From: Elusimicrobia bacterium GWA2_61_42
Lineage (GTDB): Bacteria > Elusimicrobiota > Elusimicrobia > Elusimicrobiales > UBA9959
Assembly (NCBI GenBank): GCA_001799615.1
Contig: MGTU01000013.1
Coordinates: 1 to 64,000, forward strand
Length of the DNA: 64,000 nucleotides
Reading direction: 5' to 3'
The translations under genes were made by a program, and so were the position numbers. Position 1 is the stretch's first letter. Each line of letters starts with the position of its first letter. This document shows positions 51,007-59,770 of this stretch, in pieces. The notes under the pieces are model-generated. The model was given only the letters and a program-made list of their open reading frames with translations, searched no databases and was not told the origin of the DNA.

Positions 51007-51111
51007 ATGATTCTCCTGTTACTCGTAGCTATTCCCAAATTCGCCTGCCCCTGACTAATCTACTAATTTTACCGGCTTTTCTCCAATTTTTCCGTCTGCG
51101 CCGCGCCGCAA

Positions 51112-51137
51112 AGCAAAAACCCGGCTCAGGCCGGGTT
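51112..51137 (-). terminator. Intrinsic terminator after the second phospholipase D gene
   Basis: 8-bp stem AACCCGGC/GCCGGGTT with TCAG loop and a T-rich tail on the minus strand. Confidence 0.85.
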
Positions 51138-51159
51138 CCCGCCAGGCGCTTGGGCGCCC

Positions 51160-52839
51160 TTACAGCTGGTCGAACATGTAGCGGCGGGCCAGGAAGTTAA
51201 GCGGGGAATCGCTGAGGCCCAATTCCTCGGCCTTGTTTATTTTTTGGGCCTGGCCGATATCTTCGGCGAAAGCGGCCTCCATCTGCCCGGCAAAGCGGCG
51301 GTCCAGCACGTGCAGGGTGACTTCGCGCTCGTGGCGGATGCTCTTGGGGTGGAAGTTGTAGGAACCCACCGTGGCGAAGACGCCGTCCACAGTCATGAAC
51401 TTGCTGTGCAGGGTTTCGCCGGTCTTAACGTAGATCTCGGCGCCGGCGCCCAGCATCTCGGCCAGGCTTTCCAGTATGGGGGCGGTCAGGATGGGCTCGT
51501 TGTTGCTCTGGGCGGAGTTGGTGAGGATGGTCACCTTTACGCCGCGCGCCGCGGCCTCGGCCAGGGCGGTCCTGAGCGAAGGGATGGTGACGAAATAGGC
51601 GTTCTCTATATTGATGCTGGAGCTGGCGCCGTAGATGGCCTTGAGCAGGCTCAGGTAGATGGCGGGCTCGCGGTCGGCGCGCTGGTAAACCAGGGCGGCC
51701 TGTACCGCCCCGGCCTGCGCGGGGGCAACGGCGGCGTCCATCACGGAAAGCCCCTGGCTGGCGGCCACGCCGTTCCAGGTTTCGGCGAAGATCCTGTAAG
51801 CGTCGGCGGCGGCCGGGCCGGCGAACAGCACGTCGGTGTCGCGCCACTTGTGGGCGGCCGGGTTAAGGTGCGAGTATTTGTCGCCTATGTTCATGCCGCC
51901 GGTTACGGCGTATTCGCCGTCCACCACCAGCAGCTTGGAATGCATGCCGTCGTACTGGCGGTCGGCGTCCCAGAAGCGGCCCACCTGCACGCCGGCGGCC
52001 GCCAGGAGCTTAAGCGATTCCATGCCGATGAAATTGGAAATATTTCCGTCCACCATCACGCGCACGTCCAGGCCCTGCTGTTTCTTGGCGATCAGCAGGT
52101 CGCGGGTAAGCTGGCCGGTAACGTCGTCGTAGAAGCCCCAGACCATCAGGTGCACGCTCTTGACCGCGCCGCGCATGATGCGCTCGCGGGCGCCGAAAGA
52201 AGCAAGGCCGTCTATCAGCGGGGTCACGGTATGCCCGGCTTTAAAGGGGACGCCGGTAATGTCTTCCATCTCGGCCAGGTAGCCGCGGTTCTCCAGCAGG
52301 GAAGGGCCCTTGCTCACGGCCTTAAAGCGCGAAGCCTTCATCAGGTCGGTGTGGCGCCGGCTCATCTTGCCCCAGTCTTCAAAACCTTCCACCCCGCGCA
52401 CATAGCCGCCGCCTTCCAGCTGGGCCGCTATCATGCGGGGGAATTTCTTTATGTAGTCCTCGCGCTTGGCGGGCGGCAGCGGCGGCAGAAAGCGCTGCAT
52501 GGCGGGGCTGCGCAGCACGTGCTCGATAGTTGGCTGCAGCTTGCCTTTGGAATGGGCGTAGCCCAGCAAGCGGAAAATAGGAGCTTCCACCAGGTGCATG
52601 GCTTTGGGGTGCTTGATAATGAGGCCGATGATCTTGTCGCCTATTTTTTTGGGGTCGGCCAGGCCTTTTTCGATGTAGGCGTCTTCGGCTACGGGTTCGG
52701 GGATGGCGGCCAGGGTGTTGGCGGCCTCTTCGGCGGTGACGGCCTGCAGGCCGTTATTCAGCCGGAAAGCGTTTACCTGGTCCAACTGCGCGGCGGCGGG
52801 CGCGGCGAATAGTATAAGGGTAAATATGGTCTTTATCAT
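51160..52839 (-). CDS. Secreted phospholipase D / cardiolipin-synthase-like protein
   Basis: 559 aa with signal peptide (TIFTLILFAAPAAAQL). An N-terminal helical region of about 200 residues precedes two PLD domains with HxK-x4-D motifs: MHSKLLVVDGEYAVTGGMN and LHSKFMTVDGVFATVGSYN. The GGMN/GSYN signatures resemble cardiolipin synthases, but the enzyme is exported rather than membrane-embedded. It may process phospholipids in the periplasm or act outside. Paralogous in fold, not in architecture, to the 17228-18442 protein. Confidence 0.92.
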   Translation of the reverse strand: MIKTIFTLILFAAPAAAQLDQVNAFRLNNGLQAVTAEEAANTLAAIPEPVAEDAYIEKGLADPKKIGDKIIGLIIKHPKAMHLVEAPIFRLLGYAHSKGKLQPTIEHVLRSPAMQRFLPPLPPAKREDYIKKFPRMIAAQLEGGGYVRGVEGFEDWGKMSRRHTDLMKASRFKAVSKGPSLLENRGYLAEMEDITGVPFKAGHTVTPLIDGLASFGARERIMRGAVKSVHLMVWGFYDDVTGQLTRDLLIAKKQQGLDVRVMVDGNISNFIGMESLKLLAAAGVQVGRFWDADRQYDGMHSKLLVVDGEYAVTGGMNIGDKYSHLNPAAHKWRDTDVLFAGPAAADAYRIFAETWNGVAASQGLSVMDAAVAPAQAGAVQAALVYQRADREPAIYLSLLKAIYGASSSINIENAYFVTIPSLRTALAEAAARGVKVTILTNSAQSNNEPILTAPILESLAEMLGAGAEIYVKTGETLHSKFMTVDGVFATVGSYNFHPKSIRHEREVTLHVLDRRFAGQMEAAFAEDIGQAQKINKAEELGLSDSPLNFLARRYMFDQL

Positions 52840-52960
52840 TTGTTATCCTCGGCTTACTGGCCTGAGATAATTTTATTAATGATAAGGCGGCCTCAATAGA
52901 GGCAAAAGACCTAAATAAATTAAGGCATTGGCCCCCGTCCCGCCTGGGTCCAAAGGCCGG

Positions 52961-52978
52961 CGACAGTACGCTGTCGGG
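52961..52978 (+). promoter_or_regulatory. Short hairpin CGACA-N6-TGTCG-GG, copy a
   Basis: CGACAGTACGCTGTCGGG: perfect 6-bp palindrome with a TACG loop, 37 nt before the start at 53016. Related copies occur at 59731 and 63841, also close to starts; a shared operator is possible. Confidence 0.4.
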
Positions 52979-53015
52979 ATGATGTGGTAGACTATTTACA
53001 GGATCGGAGGCATGA

Positions 53016-53480
53016 ATGGAAGAAAATACCGAAAACACCGTCAAAACGGCGCCCGAATATCCGCTGCCGCCCATAAGAATACTGCACCTGGCGCGCACCG
53101 GCGACCGCGCTTATACGGCCACCGCGGATAAATACGGCCAAGTGAAATGGAATGGCAAAAGCCTTGTCGCGGTAAAAGGCCGCGGCCTGTGGGACATTCC
53201 CCCGGTAAAAATGGAACTGCTGCGCCAATGCCTGGAGAAATATGATTTTTTAAACCTGGATAAAAACGACTTGGGGCCCTATGAGTCTTTCGGCGCGGTT
53301 TGCGACCCTGACTTCGGCAGCTGCATTATTACCGTCATCTTCGCAAACGGCACAAGAAAAACCATCAACCACAACATGATGGACGAGTCCATGCCCAAAA
53401 AGCTCTTCCAGCTGGAAAGCCGCATAGAGACCATCCTGGGCATTCGCAAATGGGCCGGCCGGCCGCCCATGATGGAATAA
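53016..53480 (+). CDS. DUF6438-like protein
   Basis: 154 aa, no signal peptide. ILHLARTGDRAYTATADKYG and GQVKWNGKSLVAVKGRGLWD resemble the DUF6438 pattern of a small domain beginning with a strand, a G-x-V-x-Y/W-x-G turn and a later TKTINHN-like strand followed by PKKLFQLESRIETILG. The start chosen has GGAGG five nt upstream; an ATG four nt earlier is out of frame. Function unknown. Terminated before the SulP gene. Confidence 0.6.
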   Translation: MEENTENTVKTAPEYPLPPIRILHLARTGDRAYTATADKYGQVKWNGKSLVAVKGRGLWDIPPVKMELLRQCLEKYDFLNLDKNDLGPYESFGAVCDPDFGSCIITVIFANGTRKTINHNMMDESMPKKLFQLESRIETILGIRKWAGRPPMME

Positions 53481-53489
53481 AAACAAATA

Positions 53490-53516
53490 AAAAACCGGGG
53501 CCTGCCCCGGTTTTTT
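53490..53516. terminator. Bidirectional terminator
   Basis: AAAAACCGGGG/CCCCGGTTTTT stem with CCTG loop between convergent genes ending at 53480 and 53536. Confidence 0.9.
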
Positions 53517-53535
53517 CAAGCCCGGCGCCGCGGCG

Positions 53536-55788
53536 TCAGCTGTCCTGCAGGCGGCGCAGTTCGCGGTCGGCGTCGCGCAGGCGCAGCGCCTCCACCGTGG
53601 CCAGCCGCTGGAAGAAAGCCGAACCCACCACCGGGTTCCTGCCGGCTATCTCGTCGAAAGCCGCCCGGCTGATCACGTACAGCTCCGTATCCGTAAGCGC
53701 TATGGCGTCGGCGGTGCGCGCCGTGCGGTTCAAGAAAGCCACCTCGCCGAAAAAGTCTCCCGGGCCGAACACGGCCAGATGATGCTGGCGGTGCGTGTCC
53801 TTGAGCGGCAGCACGATGCGCACTTTGCCGCGGCGGATCAGGAACAGCTCCTCCCCGTGGCCTTTGCGCAGGAACACCGCCTTGCCGGCTTCCACCCGCG
53901 TTTCCTTGAACACCACGCGCAAGTCAGCCAGGGAAAGCTCGTCCATCTCGCGCAAAAAATCTATTTCGCCCAGGTCCAGCAGTTCGCCGTAATACAGGCG
54001 TTTCAGGCCGGCTTCCTCGAGGATGCGGTCCTCGGCCCATTCCAGCGCGTCGTGCAGGGTTTCGAACACCCGGCCGCCGCCTTCGTGCTGCGTAAGGCCC
54101 AGCTGTTTTAAATAAGCGCCCAGGTCCTGCCCGGTCGGGAGGCTGGCCGGCAGGTGCGAGAACACCAGCGCGCCGCCGCGCTCGCGCATTATGGCGCCTA
54201 CCTGCTCCAGCATGTGCACGGCTGTAAAGTCCACCGAGGTAACGCGGCGCATGTCTATGATGAGGCGTTTGCAGGTGCGCATATCCGCTTCGATATCCGA
54301 GAACAGCTGGTCTGTAGTGCCGAAGAACAGGCTGCCCTGCAGTTCCACCACCAGCGTTTCGCCGCCGCGCTCGGTCAGCGCGGCGCGCTCGCGCGGCAGG
54401 CGCTGCTGCTTGGAAGAGATCTCCAGCCCGGTGGCTTTGCGCCGCACCACGTTGCTGTTCATCTGTTCGCGGATGAAAAGCAGCATGGAGAACCCTATGC
54501 CCACGCCGGCGGCCACGATAAGGTCGGATACCAGCGCCGTACCGGCCACGGACACCACTACGGCGAAGTCCAGCATGGTGGTCTTGCGCAGCGCCAGCCG
54601 GATGCTGGAGCGGTCTATCATGCGCGTACCCACCACCACCAGGATGCCGGCCAGGGCCGCCAGCGGGATGCGGCCGATGGTGCCGCCCAGCAGCAGCGCC
54701 GTTACCAGGGCGAAAGCGCCGGTCAGTATGCCGGCGGCGCGCGTCCGGCCGCCGCTGGCCAGGCTGACCATGGTGGCGCCCAGCGTGCCGGCCCCGGGCA
54801 TGCCGCCCAGCAGCGCCGAGGTGATGTTGCCCGCGCCCTGCCCGGCCAGTTCCCGGTTGGAGTTATGGCGCGTGCGCACTATGGAATCCGTCACCACGCA
54901 GGTTTTCAGCGTGTCTATGGAAAGCAGCACCGACAGCGTAAGCGTGGGGCCGATGAGCAGGCGCAGGTCGTTCCAGCCCAGCAGCTGCAGCGCCCCCAGG
55001 TTGGCGGTTATGCCGCTGAAGATCGCGCCCGGGCTGGTGGAGATGGCGCCGATGATGAAGGGGTTGGCGTCTACGGCCAGCAATTGCGGGCGCAGCAGCC
55101 CCGCGGCCAGATGCGCCGCTATGCCGGCGGCCAGGCCCAGGATGGCGGCCGGGACGCGCCTGGTAAAGCGCGGCGCCGCCACCATCACGGCGGCGGTCAC
55201 AAAGGCCACGCTGACCGCCGGCCACTGCCAGGCGGCCGGGGACAGCAGCCCCGCCAGCGGGTCGGCTTCTTTGGCCAGGCCCAGCAGCGGGATTATCTGT
55301 TTAATTATTATCAGCAGGCCTACGCCGCTCATGTAGCCGGTGACCACGGGGTAGGGAATATATTTAATAAGCCGGCCGCCGCCCAGCGCGCCGTACAGCG
55401 CCTGCAGCGCGCCCGAGAACAGGCCCACCAGCACCAGGGAAACCACAATGCTTTCAGGCGAACCGCCGCCGGCCAGCAGGCTGGCGCACAGCGCGGCCAT
55501 CACGGCCGCCGCGGGCGCGCAAGGCGCGGAGATCAGCCGGGGCGCCCCGCCCAGCGCCGGCGCTATCAGGCCTATGGCCACGGTGCCCAGCACGCCGGCC
55601 AGGGCGCCCGCGCCCGCAAAACCGGGCCCCAGCGGGGCGTACATGGCCACGCCGAAAGCTATGGCCGAAGGCAGCGCCACCAGCATGGCCGCCAGGCCGC
55701 CGCCCGCGTCGGCCCAGTCGAAGCTCCAAGCGGCGGGCGCGCCGCCGGGTACCGGGGAAAGCTGTGAATTGTTTTCGCTGGATGCCAT
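53536..55788 (-). CDS. SulP anion transporter with STAS and cyclic-nucleotide-binding domains
   Basis: 750 aa. Residues 25-430 are the SulP membrane domain (LVALPSAIAFGVAMYAPLGP; SAPCAPAAAVMAALCASLLA), about 455-570 a STAS domain (VELQGSLFFGTTDQLF, LIIDMRRVTSVDFTAVHML), about 605-735 a cNMP-binding domain with FGPGDFFGEVAFLNRTARTA, including the phosphate-binding Glu and Arg. SulP proteins move sulfate, bicarbonate or other anions. The cNMP domain implies control by cAMP or cGMP; a class III cyclase lies 0.8 kb upstream on the same strand. Substrate not determined. Confidence 0.94.
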   Translation of the reverse strand: MASSENNSQLSPVPGGAPAAWSFDWADAGGGLAAMLVALPSAIAFGVAMYAPLGPGFAGAGALAGVLGTVAIGLIAPALGGAPRLISAPCAPAAAVMAALCASLLAGGGSPESIVVSLVLVGLFSGALQALYGALGGGRLIKYIPYPVVTGYMSGVGLLIIIKQIIPLLGLAKEADPLAGLLSPAAWQWPAVSVAFVTAAVMVAAPRFTRRVPAAILGLAAGIAAHLAAGLLRPQLLAVDANPFIIGAISTSPGAIFSGITANLGALQLLGWNDLRLLIGPTLTLSVLLSIDTLKTCVVTDSIVRTRHNSNRELAGQGAGNITSALLGGMPGAGTLGATMVSLASGGRTRAAGILTGAFALVTALLLGGTIGRIPLAALAGILVVVGTRMIDRSSIRLALRKTTMLDFAVVVSVAGTALVSDLIVAAGVGIGFSMLLFIREQMNSNVVRRKATGLEISSKQQRLPRERAALTERGGETLVVELQGSLFFGTTDQLFSDIEADMRTCKRLIIDMRRVTSVDFTAVHMLEQVGAIMRERGGALVFSHLPASLPTGQDLGAYLKQLGLTQHEGGGRVFETLHDALEWAEDRILEEAGLKRLYYGELLDLGEIDFLREMDELSLADLRVVFKETRVEAGKAVFLRKGHGEELFLIRRGKVRIVLPLKDTHRQHHLAVFGPGDFFGEVAFLNRTARTADAIALTDTELYVISRAAFDEIAGRNPVVGSAFFQRLATVEALRLRDADRELRRLQDS

Positions 55789-55952
55789 TAATATTCCCGC
55801 CTCCGTCTTAAAACTCGTACCAGTTTACAATATTTAAAAAAGACGGTTATCTTTGCAATCTTGCAACGCGGGCAAAACAGATATAAACTATAGGTATTAC
55901 GGAACAAGATTTATAAAAGCGGTTCACCGCGCGTTCAGGAGCGACTTTAAAC

Positions 55953-56171
55953 ATGATCATATTACCCAGACTTACCTGCCCCAACTGCGGCAAACCCATC
56001 CGCGGGGTAAAAGTGGACGTGGTGCCGCCCGCCATCGTCTACACGGACTGCCTGCGCCGCTGCGCCAAATGCGGCATAGGCGCCAGCAACGCCAAGAACC
56101 CGGCCAAAGTTAAATACATCCGCGACGAGCGGCCCGAGATGGACGAGTTCGGGCTTCCGAAAAAAGACTAG
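55953..56171 (+). CDS. Small four-Cys zinc-ribbon-like protein
   Basis: 72 aa. CPNCGKPIRGVKVDVVPPAI holds the first pair and CLRRCAKCGIG the second, suggesting one zinc ribbon. The C-terminus is charged (YIRDERPEMDEFGLPKKD). No signal peptide. Convergent with the zinc-finger gene at 56184 after 12 nt. Function unknown. Confidence 0.6.
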   Translation: MIILPRLTCPNCGKPIRGVKVDVVPPAIVYTDCLRRCAKCGIGASNAKNPAKVKYIRDERPEMDEFGLPKKD

Positions 56172-56183
56172 GCCGCGCGCCGT

Positions 56184-56498
56184 TTACGGTTTGAACTCTA
56201 TGGTTTTGCGGCACTTGGGGTAGTTGGTGCAGCCCCAGAATTTGGCGCCGGGGGTTGCGCCGCTCTGGGCTATGCGCAGCACCATGCGGCTTTTACAGTC
56301 CGGGCAGACAGGGTCGTTATCGGCCAGGGCCTGCTGCTTCAGCCTGGCCTCCAGCTCTTCCTTCATGCCCGGCGGCATGGCGGCCTTATACTTCTCATCA
56401 GCCTTAAACTCGCCCGTCCCCGGGTGCAGGCGCGCGGCGCGGCTTTCGTCCGCAGCCTCCGGCTTGCTCCCTTCTTTATCTTCCGGTTCTTTTGTCAT
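56184..56498 (-). CDS. Topoisomerase-type C4 zinc-finger protein
   Basis: 104 aa from the ATG at 56498, which has a GGGAG site; a longer start at 56534 lacks one. A charged N-terminal half is followed by CPDCKSRMVLRIAQSGATPG then FWGCTNYPKC, the zf-C4 finger normally repeated at the end of topoisomerase I. Here it stands alone, so a nucleic-acid-binding role is likely. Confidence 0.8.
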   Translation of the reverse strand: MTKEPEDKEGSKPEAADESRAARLHPGTGEFKADEKYKAAMPPGMKEELEARLKQQALADNDPVCPDCKSRMVLRIAQSGATPGAKFWGCTNYPKCRKTIEFKP

Positions 56499-56546
56499 GC
56501 TGCTCCCGGCAAAGGCTTTTGCCCTTTTACGCATACGGCAAACTAA

Positions 56547-58268
56547 TTAACTAAGAGCGTCCCCTATTGGTTCCACCTTATATAGCACCATGGGGGCGGA
56601 TTTGCCTTTCATCAGGACGGGGGCGCATTTCACAAAGGTGTAGCCCGGGAAGCGGGTTTTGGTCACGCCTTTTACCAGGGCGTCGCTTACCAGGATCTGC
56701 GTGGCGGCCGTCTTGGTCTGGCTTTCAATGCGCGAAGCCACGTTCACGGTGTCGCCCAGCACGGTGTACTCCAGGCGCTCCACGGTGCCCACGTTGCCGG
56801 CCACCAGCCCGCCGCTGTGCAGGCCCACCCCGAAGAACACCTCCGGGTACTTGCCCTGCGCGTTGAATTCCTTAAGGGCTTTCCGCATGCCCAGCGCCGC
56901 CCTTAAAGCCGCCTCCTGGTGGTCCTCCACCCCGAACACCGGCGAAAAGATGGCCATCACCGCGTCGCCCATGAATTTATTGATGACCCCGCGGTTCTCC
57001 GTGATAGGCCTGGTGACGTAAGTGAAATATTCGTTTAGAAAACCTATCAGCTCCACCGGCGGCAGCTTCTCGCTGAGCGGGGTAAAGCCCCGGATGTCGG
57101 AAAACAGCACCGTGGCCTGGATCTCCTCGCCGGCCAGGTTCACCTTGCCGCTCTTCATGATCTTCTCCGCTATCTCCAGCGAGACGTAACGGCCGAAGGT
57201 GTCCTTGATATGATCCCGCTCCACCAGCCCGTCCAGCATCATGTTGAAATGCCCTTTCAGCTGGCCCAGCTCGTCGGCGTACAGCACCGAGGTCTTGCAG
57301 CTGAAATCCCCGGCCGCCACGGCCTTCATGCGCTTCACCAGCGCGCTTACCGGGGCCTGCACGTTAAGGCGGTAGATCAGGATGGAGACCGCCTGGAACA
57401 CCACGATGATCCCGACGATGGTGCCGATGAAAAGGATAGGGATGAGCGCTCTCATATTTTCAGGCGTCCCCAGCCAGGCCAGCACCTCCGCCTGGGTGGA
57501 GCCCATGCGGGCGAACACGTCCAGGTTGGCGAAAACGGGCACGTACAGGCAGAGCAGCAGCGGCACCATACCCAGCGAGAAGATCAGCAGCGCGTAGCGC
57601 AGCGTCAGGCTTACCGCGAAGCCGCGCTTGAGGCCGTAAGGATTGTTCTCCATGAAGAACGGCTTGGCGATGCAGCTCCGCACGTAAAGCCCGGTCAGCT
57701 CCAGGTTCAAGTAGCTGACAAAAGCGCCCAACATCAAAGACGACACGGCGAAAACCAGCTTGATCTTGTCAGGCGCGCTGCCGTTAAATTCCGTATAAGC
57801 CGCCACGTTGCCGAAGTAGCGCTGAAAAGCCACCACCCAGCCCAGCAGGAAGATGACCAGCGGCAGATTTATTATCCGCCTTTCTATCTTACCCAGGTCC
57901 TGCTGCTTTTTCCAGAAGTTATGCTTGTAAAGCGGCAGCAGCCAGAGCAGCAGCAGCACAAAAGAGAAATCCAGGTTGGCGGCCTTGGCCTCATAGGTCA
58001 TCCTGCCGCCCGCGTGCTCCTGTTTCTTAATATTGAATGTTTTAAGGATGTCGTCCTTTACGGCCCGGGAGGGCTTGTAGGCGTCGCCTTTGGCCGTGGC
58101 GGCGATGCCCTCGCTCCAGACGGACTGCAAAAGGCCGCTGCGCGCGATGGAATATTTCTCGAAGAAGAAAGCCGTAGTGCTGCCGAAGAACACCATCAGC
58201 GTGAACAGCACGTACAGCCCCAGGTGCAGCTTGCGGAACTTGTTCCAGGCCTTTGAGAATATTTTCAT
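56547..58268 (-). CDS. Membrane class III adenylate cyclase with HAMP domain
   Basis: 573 aa. Several membrane helices up to about 300, HAMP at 300-355, cyclase domain from 360. Metal aspartates D391 (LFSDIRGFT) and D435 (NKFMGDAVMA), adenine-selecting K431 with T502 (YTVLGDTVNVASR), and transition-state N509 and R513 are all present, so the enzyme should be active. The Lys/Thr pair is that of class IIIb adenylate cyclases, some of which respond to bicarbonate. Its cAMP could reach the cNMP domain of the SulP transporter downstream. Confidence 0.92.
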   Translation of the reverse strand: MKIFSKAWNKFRKLHLGLYVLFTLMVFFGSTTAFFFEKYSIARSGLLQSVWSEGIAATAKGDAYKPSRAVKDDILKTFNIKKQEHAGGRMTYEAKAANLDFSFVLLLLWLLPLYKHNFWKKQQDLGKIERRIINLPLVIFLLGWVVAFQRYFGNVAAYTEFNGSAPDKIKLVFAVSSLMLGAFVSYLNLELTGLYVRSCIAKPFFMENNPYGLKRGFAVSLTLRYALLIFSLGMVPLLLCLYVPVFANLDVFARMGSTQAEVLAWLGTPENMRALIPILFIGTIVGIIVVFQAVSILIYRLNVQAPVSALVKRMKAVAAGDFSCKTSVLYADELGQLKGHFNMMLDGLVERDHIKDTFGRYVSLEIAEKIMKSGKVNLAGEEIQATVLFSDIRGFTPLSEKLPPVELIGFLNEYFTYVTRPITENRGVINKFMGDAVMAIFSPVFGVEDHQEAALRAALGMRKALKEFNAQGKYPEVFFGVGLHSGGLVAGNVGTVERLEYTVLGDTVNVASRIESQTKTAATQILVSDALVKGVTKTRFPGYTFVKCAPVLMKGKSAPMVLYKVEPIGDALS

Positions 58269-58296
58269 AAGATATTTACCCCGCGTTCCGCCGGCG

Positions 58297-59064
58297 CTAA
58301 GCCCGCATGTCTGACAAAGTCACTTCCGGGTTATGGTACCGCGCGTAGCCCGGGGTTTTTTTGCCGTATTGGATGGCTTCGGTCGGGCACCACTGTATGC
58401 AGGCCAGGCATTGTTCGCAGCGCCCCTGCCACACAGGCTTTTTGCCTTCTATCACGATATTCCCGCTGGGGCAGACCGCGGTGCAGATGGCGCAGCCGTT
58501 GCATTTATCGTCGGCCCAGAAATTCTTGTCGAGTTTGGCCACCTTAGAATAGGACAGCTTGTAGAACAGGCCCGACAGCAGCAGGTTCTGCCACAGCGGC
58601 CCTTGCTCCACCGGCCCGACCCCCCCGCGGGCGATAGTGCCGGCGATCTCACGGATCTTTATGGCGGCGCCGGAGAACAGGCGGTGCTGCGTTTCAACGG
58701 GGGCGGCCCCGCCCCAGGGGATATAATTGCTGGGCATGACTATGTCGAACCCGGCGGACAGTTTAAGGCCGCGGGCTTCCATCAGTTTCTTCAGCTGCGT
58801 AAGCGTGGCGGCCACCTGGCCCGCGTTCACGGCCAGCGCGAAATAATATTTATTGGCCGGCAGCCGGTTCACGAACTCCACCACCCGGCCGGGCAGCCCC
58901 CAGATATGCACCGGGAACACCAGCCCTATGGCCTCGGCCCCGTCGTGCTCGGGCGAGCCCCTGCGCATGCTGCCCAGGCGCGCGTCTTTAAGTTCCGCGC
59001 CCAGTTTCCTGGCGGCCCATAAAGAATTGCCGGTGCCGGTATAATAATAAATTGAGGTTTTCAT
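58297..59064 (-). CDS. EFR1-type flavodoxin plus 2[4Fe-4S] ferredoxin
   Basis: 255 aa. Residues 1-150 are flavodoxin-like (YYYTGTGNSLWAARKLGAEL, the phosphate loop TGTGNS), and 190-235 hold two clusters: CNGCAICTAVCPSG and CEQCLACIQWCPTEA. EFR1 proteins move electrons between flavin and ferredoxin-dependent enzymes in anaerobes. As AOR needs a low-potential acceptor, it is a candidate partner, though 25 kb away and not shown to be co-regulated. Confidence 0.92.
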   Translation of the reverse strand: MKTSIYYYTGTGNSLWAARKLGAELKDARLGSMRRGSPEHDGAEAIGLVFPVHIWGLPGRVVEFVNRLPANKYYFALAVNAGQVAATLTQLKKLMEARGLKLSAGFDIVMPSNYIPWGGAAPVETQHRLFSGAAIKIREIAGTIARGGVGPVEQGPLWQNLLLSGLFYKLSYSKVAKLDKNFWADDKCNGCAICTAVCPSGNIVIEGKKPVWQGRCEQCLACIQWCPTEAIQYGKKTPGYARYHNPEVTLSDMRA

Positions 59065-59156
59065 AATTCTCCCGTGCCGCCCCTGCCAGCGGGAAGTGAT
59101 TTTCCCGGGCTTCCTTAATTATCCCAATTTTAGCCCGCTCCCGCACCTGTACAAAC

Positions 59157-59186
59157 AAAAAACCGGAGGCAAAGCCCCCGGTCTTT
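59157..59186 (-). terminator. Intrinsic terminator after the second ssb
   Basis: ACCGGAGGC/GCCCCCGGT stem with one mismatch and AAA loop, T-rich on the minus strand. Confidence 0.8.
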
Positions 59187-59200
59187 TGTTTTCAGGCCGG

Positions 59201-59671
59201 CTATTTCCGCCGCCCCGCCTTTGCCGTTTTGGGCGCCTGTTCTTCAGGCCAGCCCGCATCCGCCACGTGCTCGCCGGGGGCGTGGTCCGCGGCGCCCGGC
59301 GCGGGGTCGCCTGCCTCCCGGGGTTTTTCTCCCAGGAATTCCACCGAGTCCACGTACACGAACAGCTTGGAATGGTGCTGCTTGTCCTCTTTGCCGTCCC
59401 ACTGCTCCAGCACCAGGTGGCCTTCCACGAATACCTGCCGCCCTTTCTTCAGCAGGCCCGCCAGGTCCGCCAGCTTGCGGCCGGGCTCGTGGTTGTAGGC
59501 CTTCAGGTTCAGCCACACCGGCGTTTCCTCCCACTCGCCGGTCTGCGCGTTCTTGCGCCTGTTGTGCACGGCAAAGCCCAGGTTGGCCACCTTGCCCCCG
59601 TTCTTGAACTCCGTCACCTCCGGGTCCCGCGTCAGCCGCCCTATCAGCATCACTTTATTCAGGTTTCCCAT
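59201..59671 (-). CDS. Second single-stranded DNA-binding protein, without acidic tip
   Basis: 156 aa. The OB fold (NKVMLIGRLTRDPEVTEFKN to VYVDSVEFLGEK) is closely similar to the main SSB. The C-terminal tail (EQAPKTAKAGRRK) is basic and lacks the EEVPF-type motif. It should bind ssDNA but not the usual partners, so it may work in a specialised process such as transformation, or modulate the main SSB in mixed tetramers. Normal length and an independent terminator argue against a broken gene. Confidence 0.92.
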   Translation of the reverse strand: MGNLNKVMLIGRLTRDPEVTEFKNGGKVANLGFAVHNRRKNAQTGEWEETPVWLNLKAYNHEPGRKLADLAGLLKKGRQVFVEGHLVLEQWDGKEDKQHHSKLFVYVDSVEFLGEKPREAGDPAPGAADHAPGEHVADAGWPEEQAPKTAKAGRRK

Positions 59672-59730
59672 ACTGCCCCCTTACCGAGTTTTTTAAGTCC
59701 CCTGCTCACAAATAGCATAGCAGGCGACCG

Positions 59731-59748
59731 CGACAACGTAGTGTCGGG
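59731..59748 (+). promoter_or_regulatory. Short hairpin CGACA-N6-TGTCG-GG, copy b
   Basis: CGACAACGTAGTGTCGGG, 22 nt before the start at 59771 and just upstream of its -10 box. Confidence 0.4.
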
Positions 59749-59758
59749 TTGGAAATCG

Positions 59759-59764
59759 TATAAT
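59759..59764 (+). promoter_or_regulatory. -10 box 6 nt before the matrixin-like gene
   Basis: TATAAT ends 6 nt from the ATG at 59771, with no ribosome site between: a leaderless transcript. No -35 hexamer at correct spacing. Confidence 0.5.
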
Positions 59765-59770
59765 TTGCCT

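Noticed and set aside
11090-52960. Recurring GGCATTGG...GGCCC / CCTGGGYCC intergenic words near 11090, 18495, 33350 and 52921
   Set aside because: Similarity is short and could come from base composition alone; not strong enough to call a repeat family without a genome-wide count.
59096-59770. Upstream extension of the matrixin-like gene
   Set aside because: This part overlaps a clear ssb gene and a terminator, is low-complexity, and a -10 box sits right before the inner ATG.
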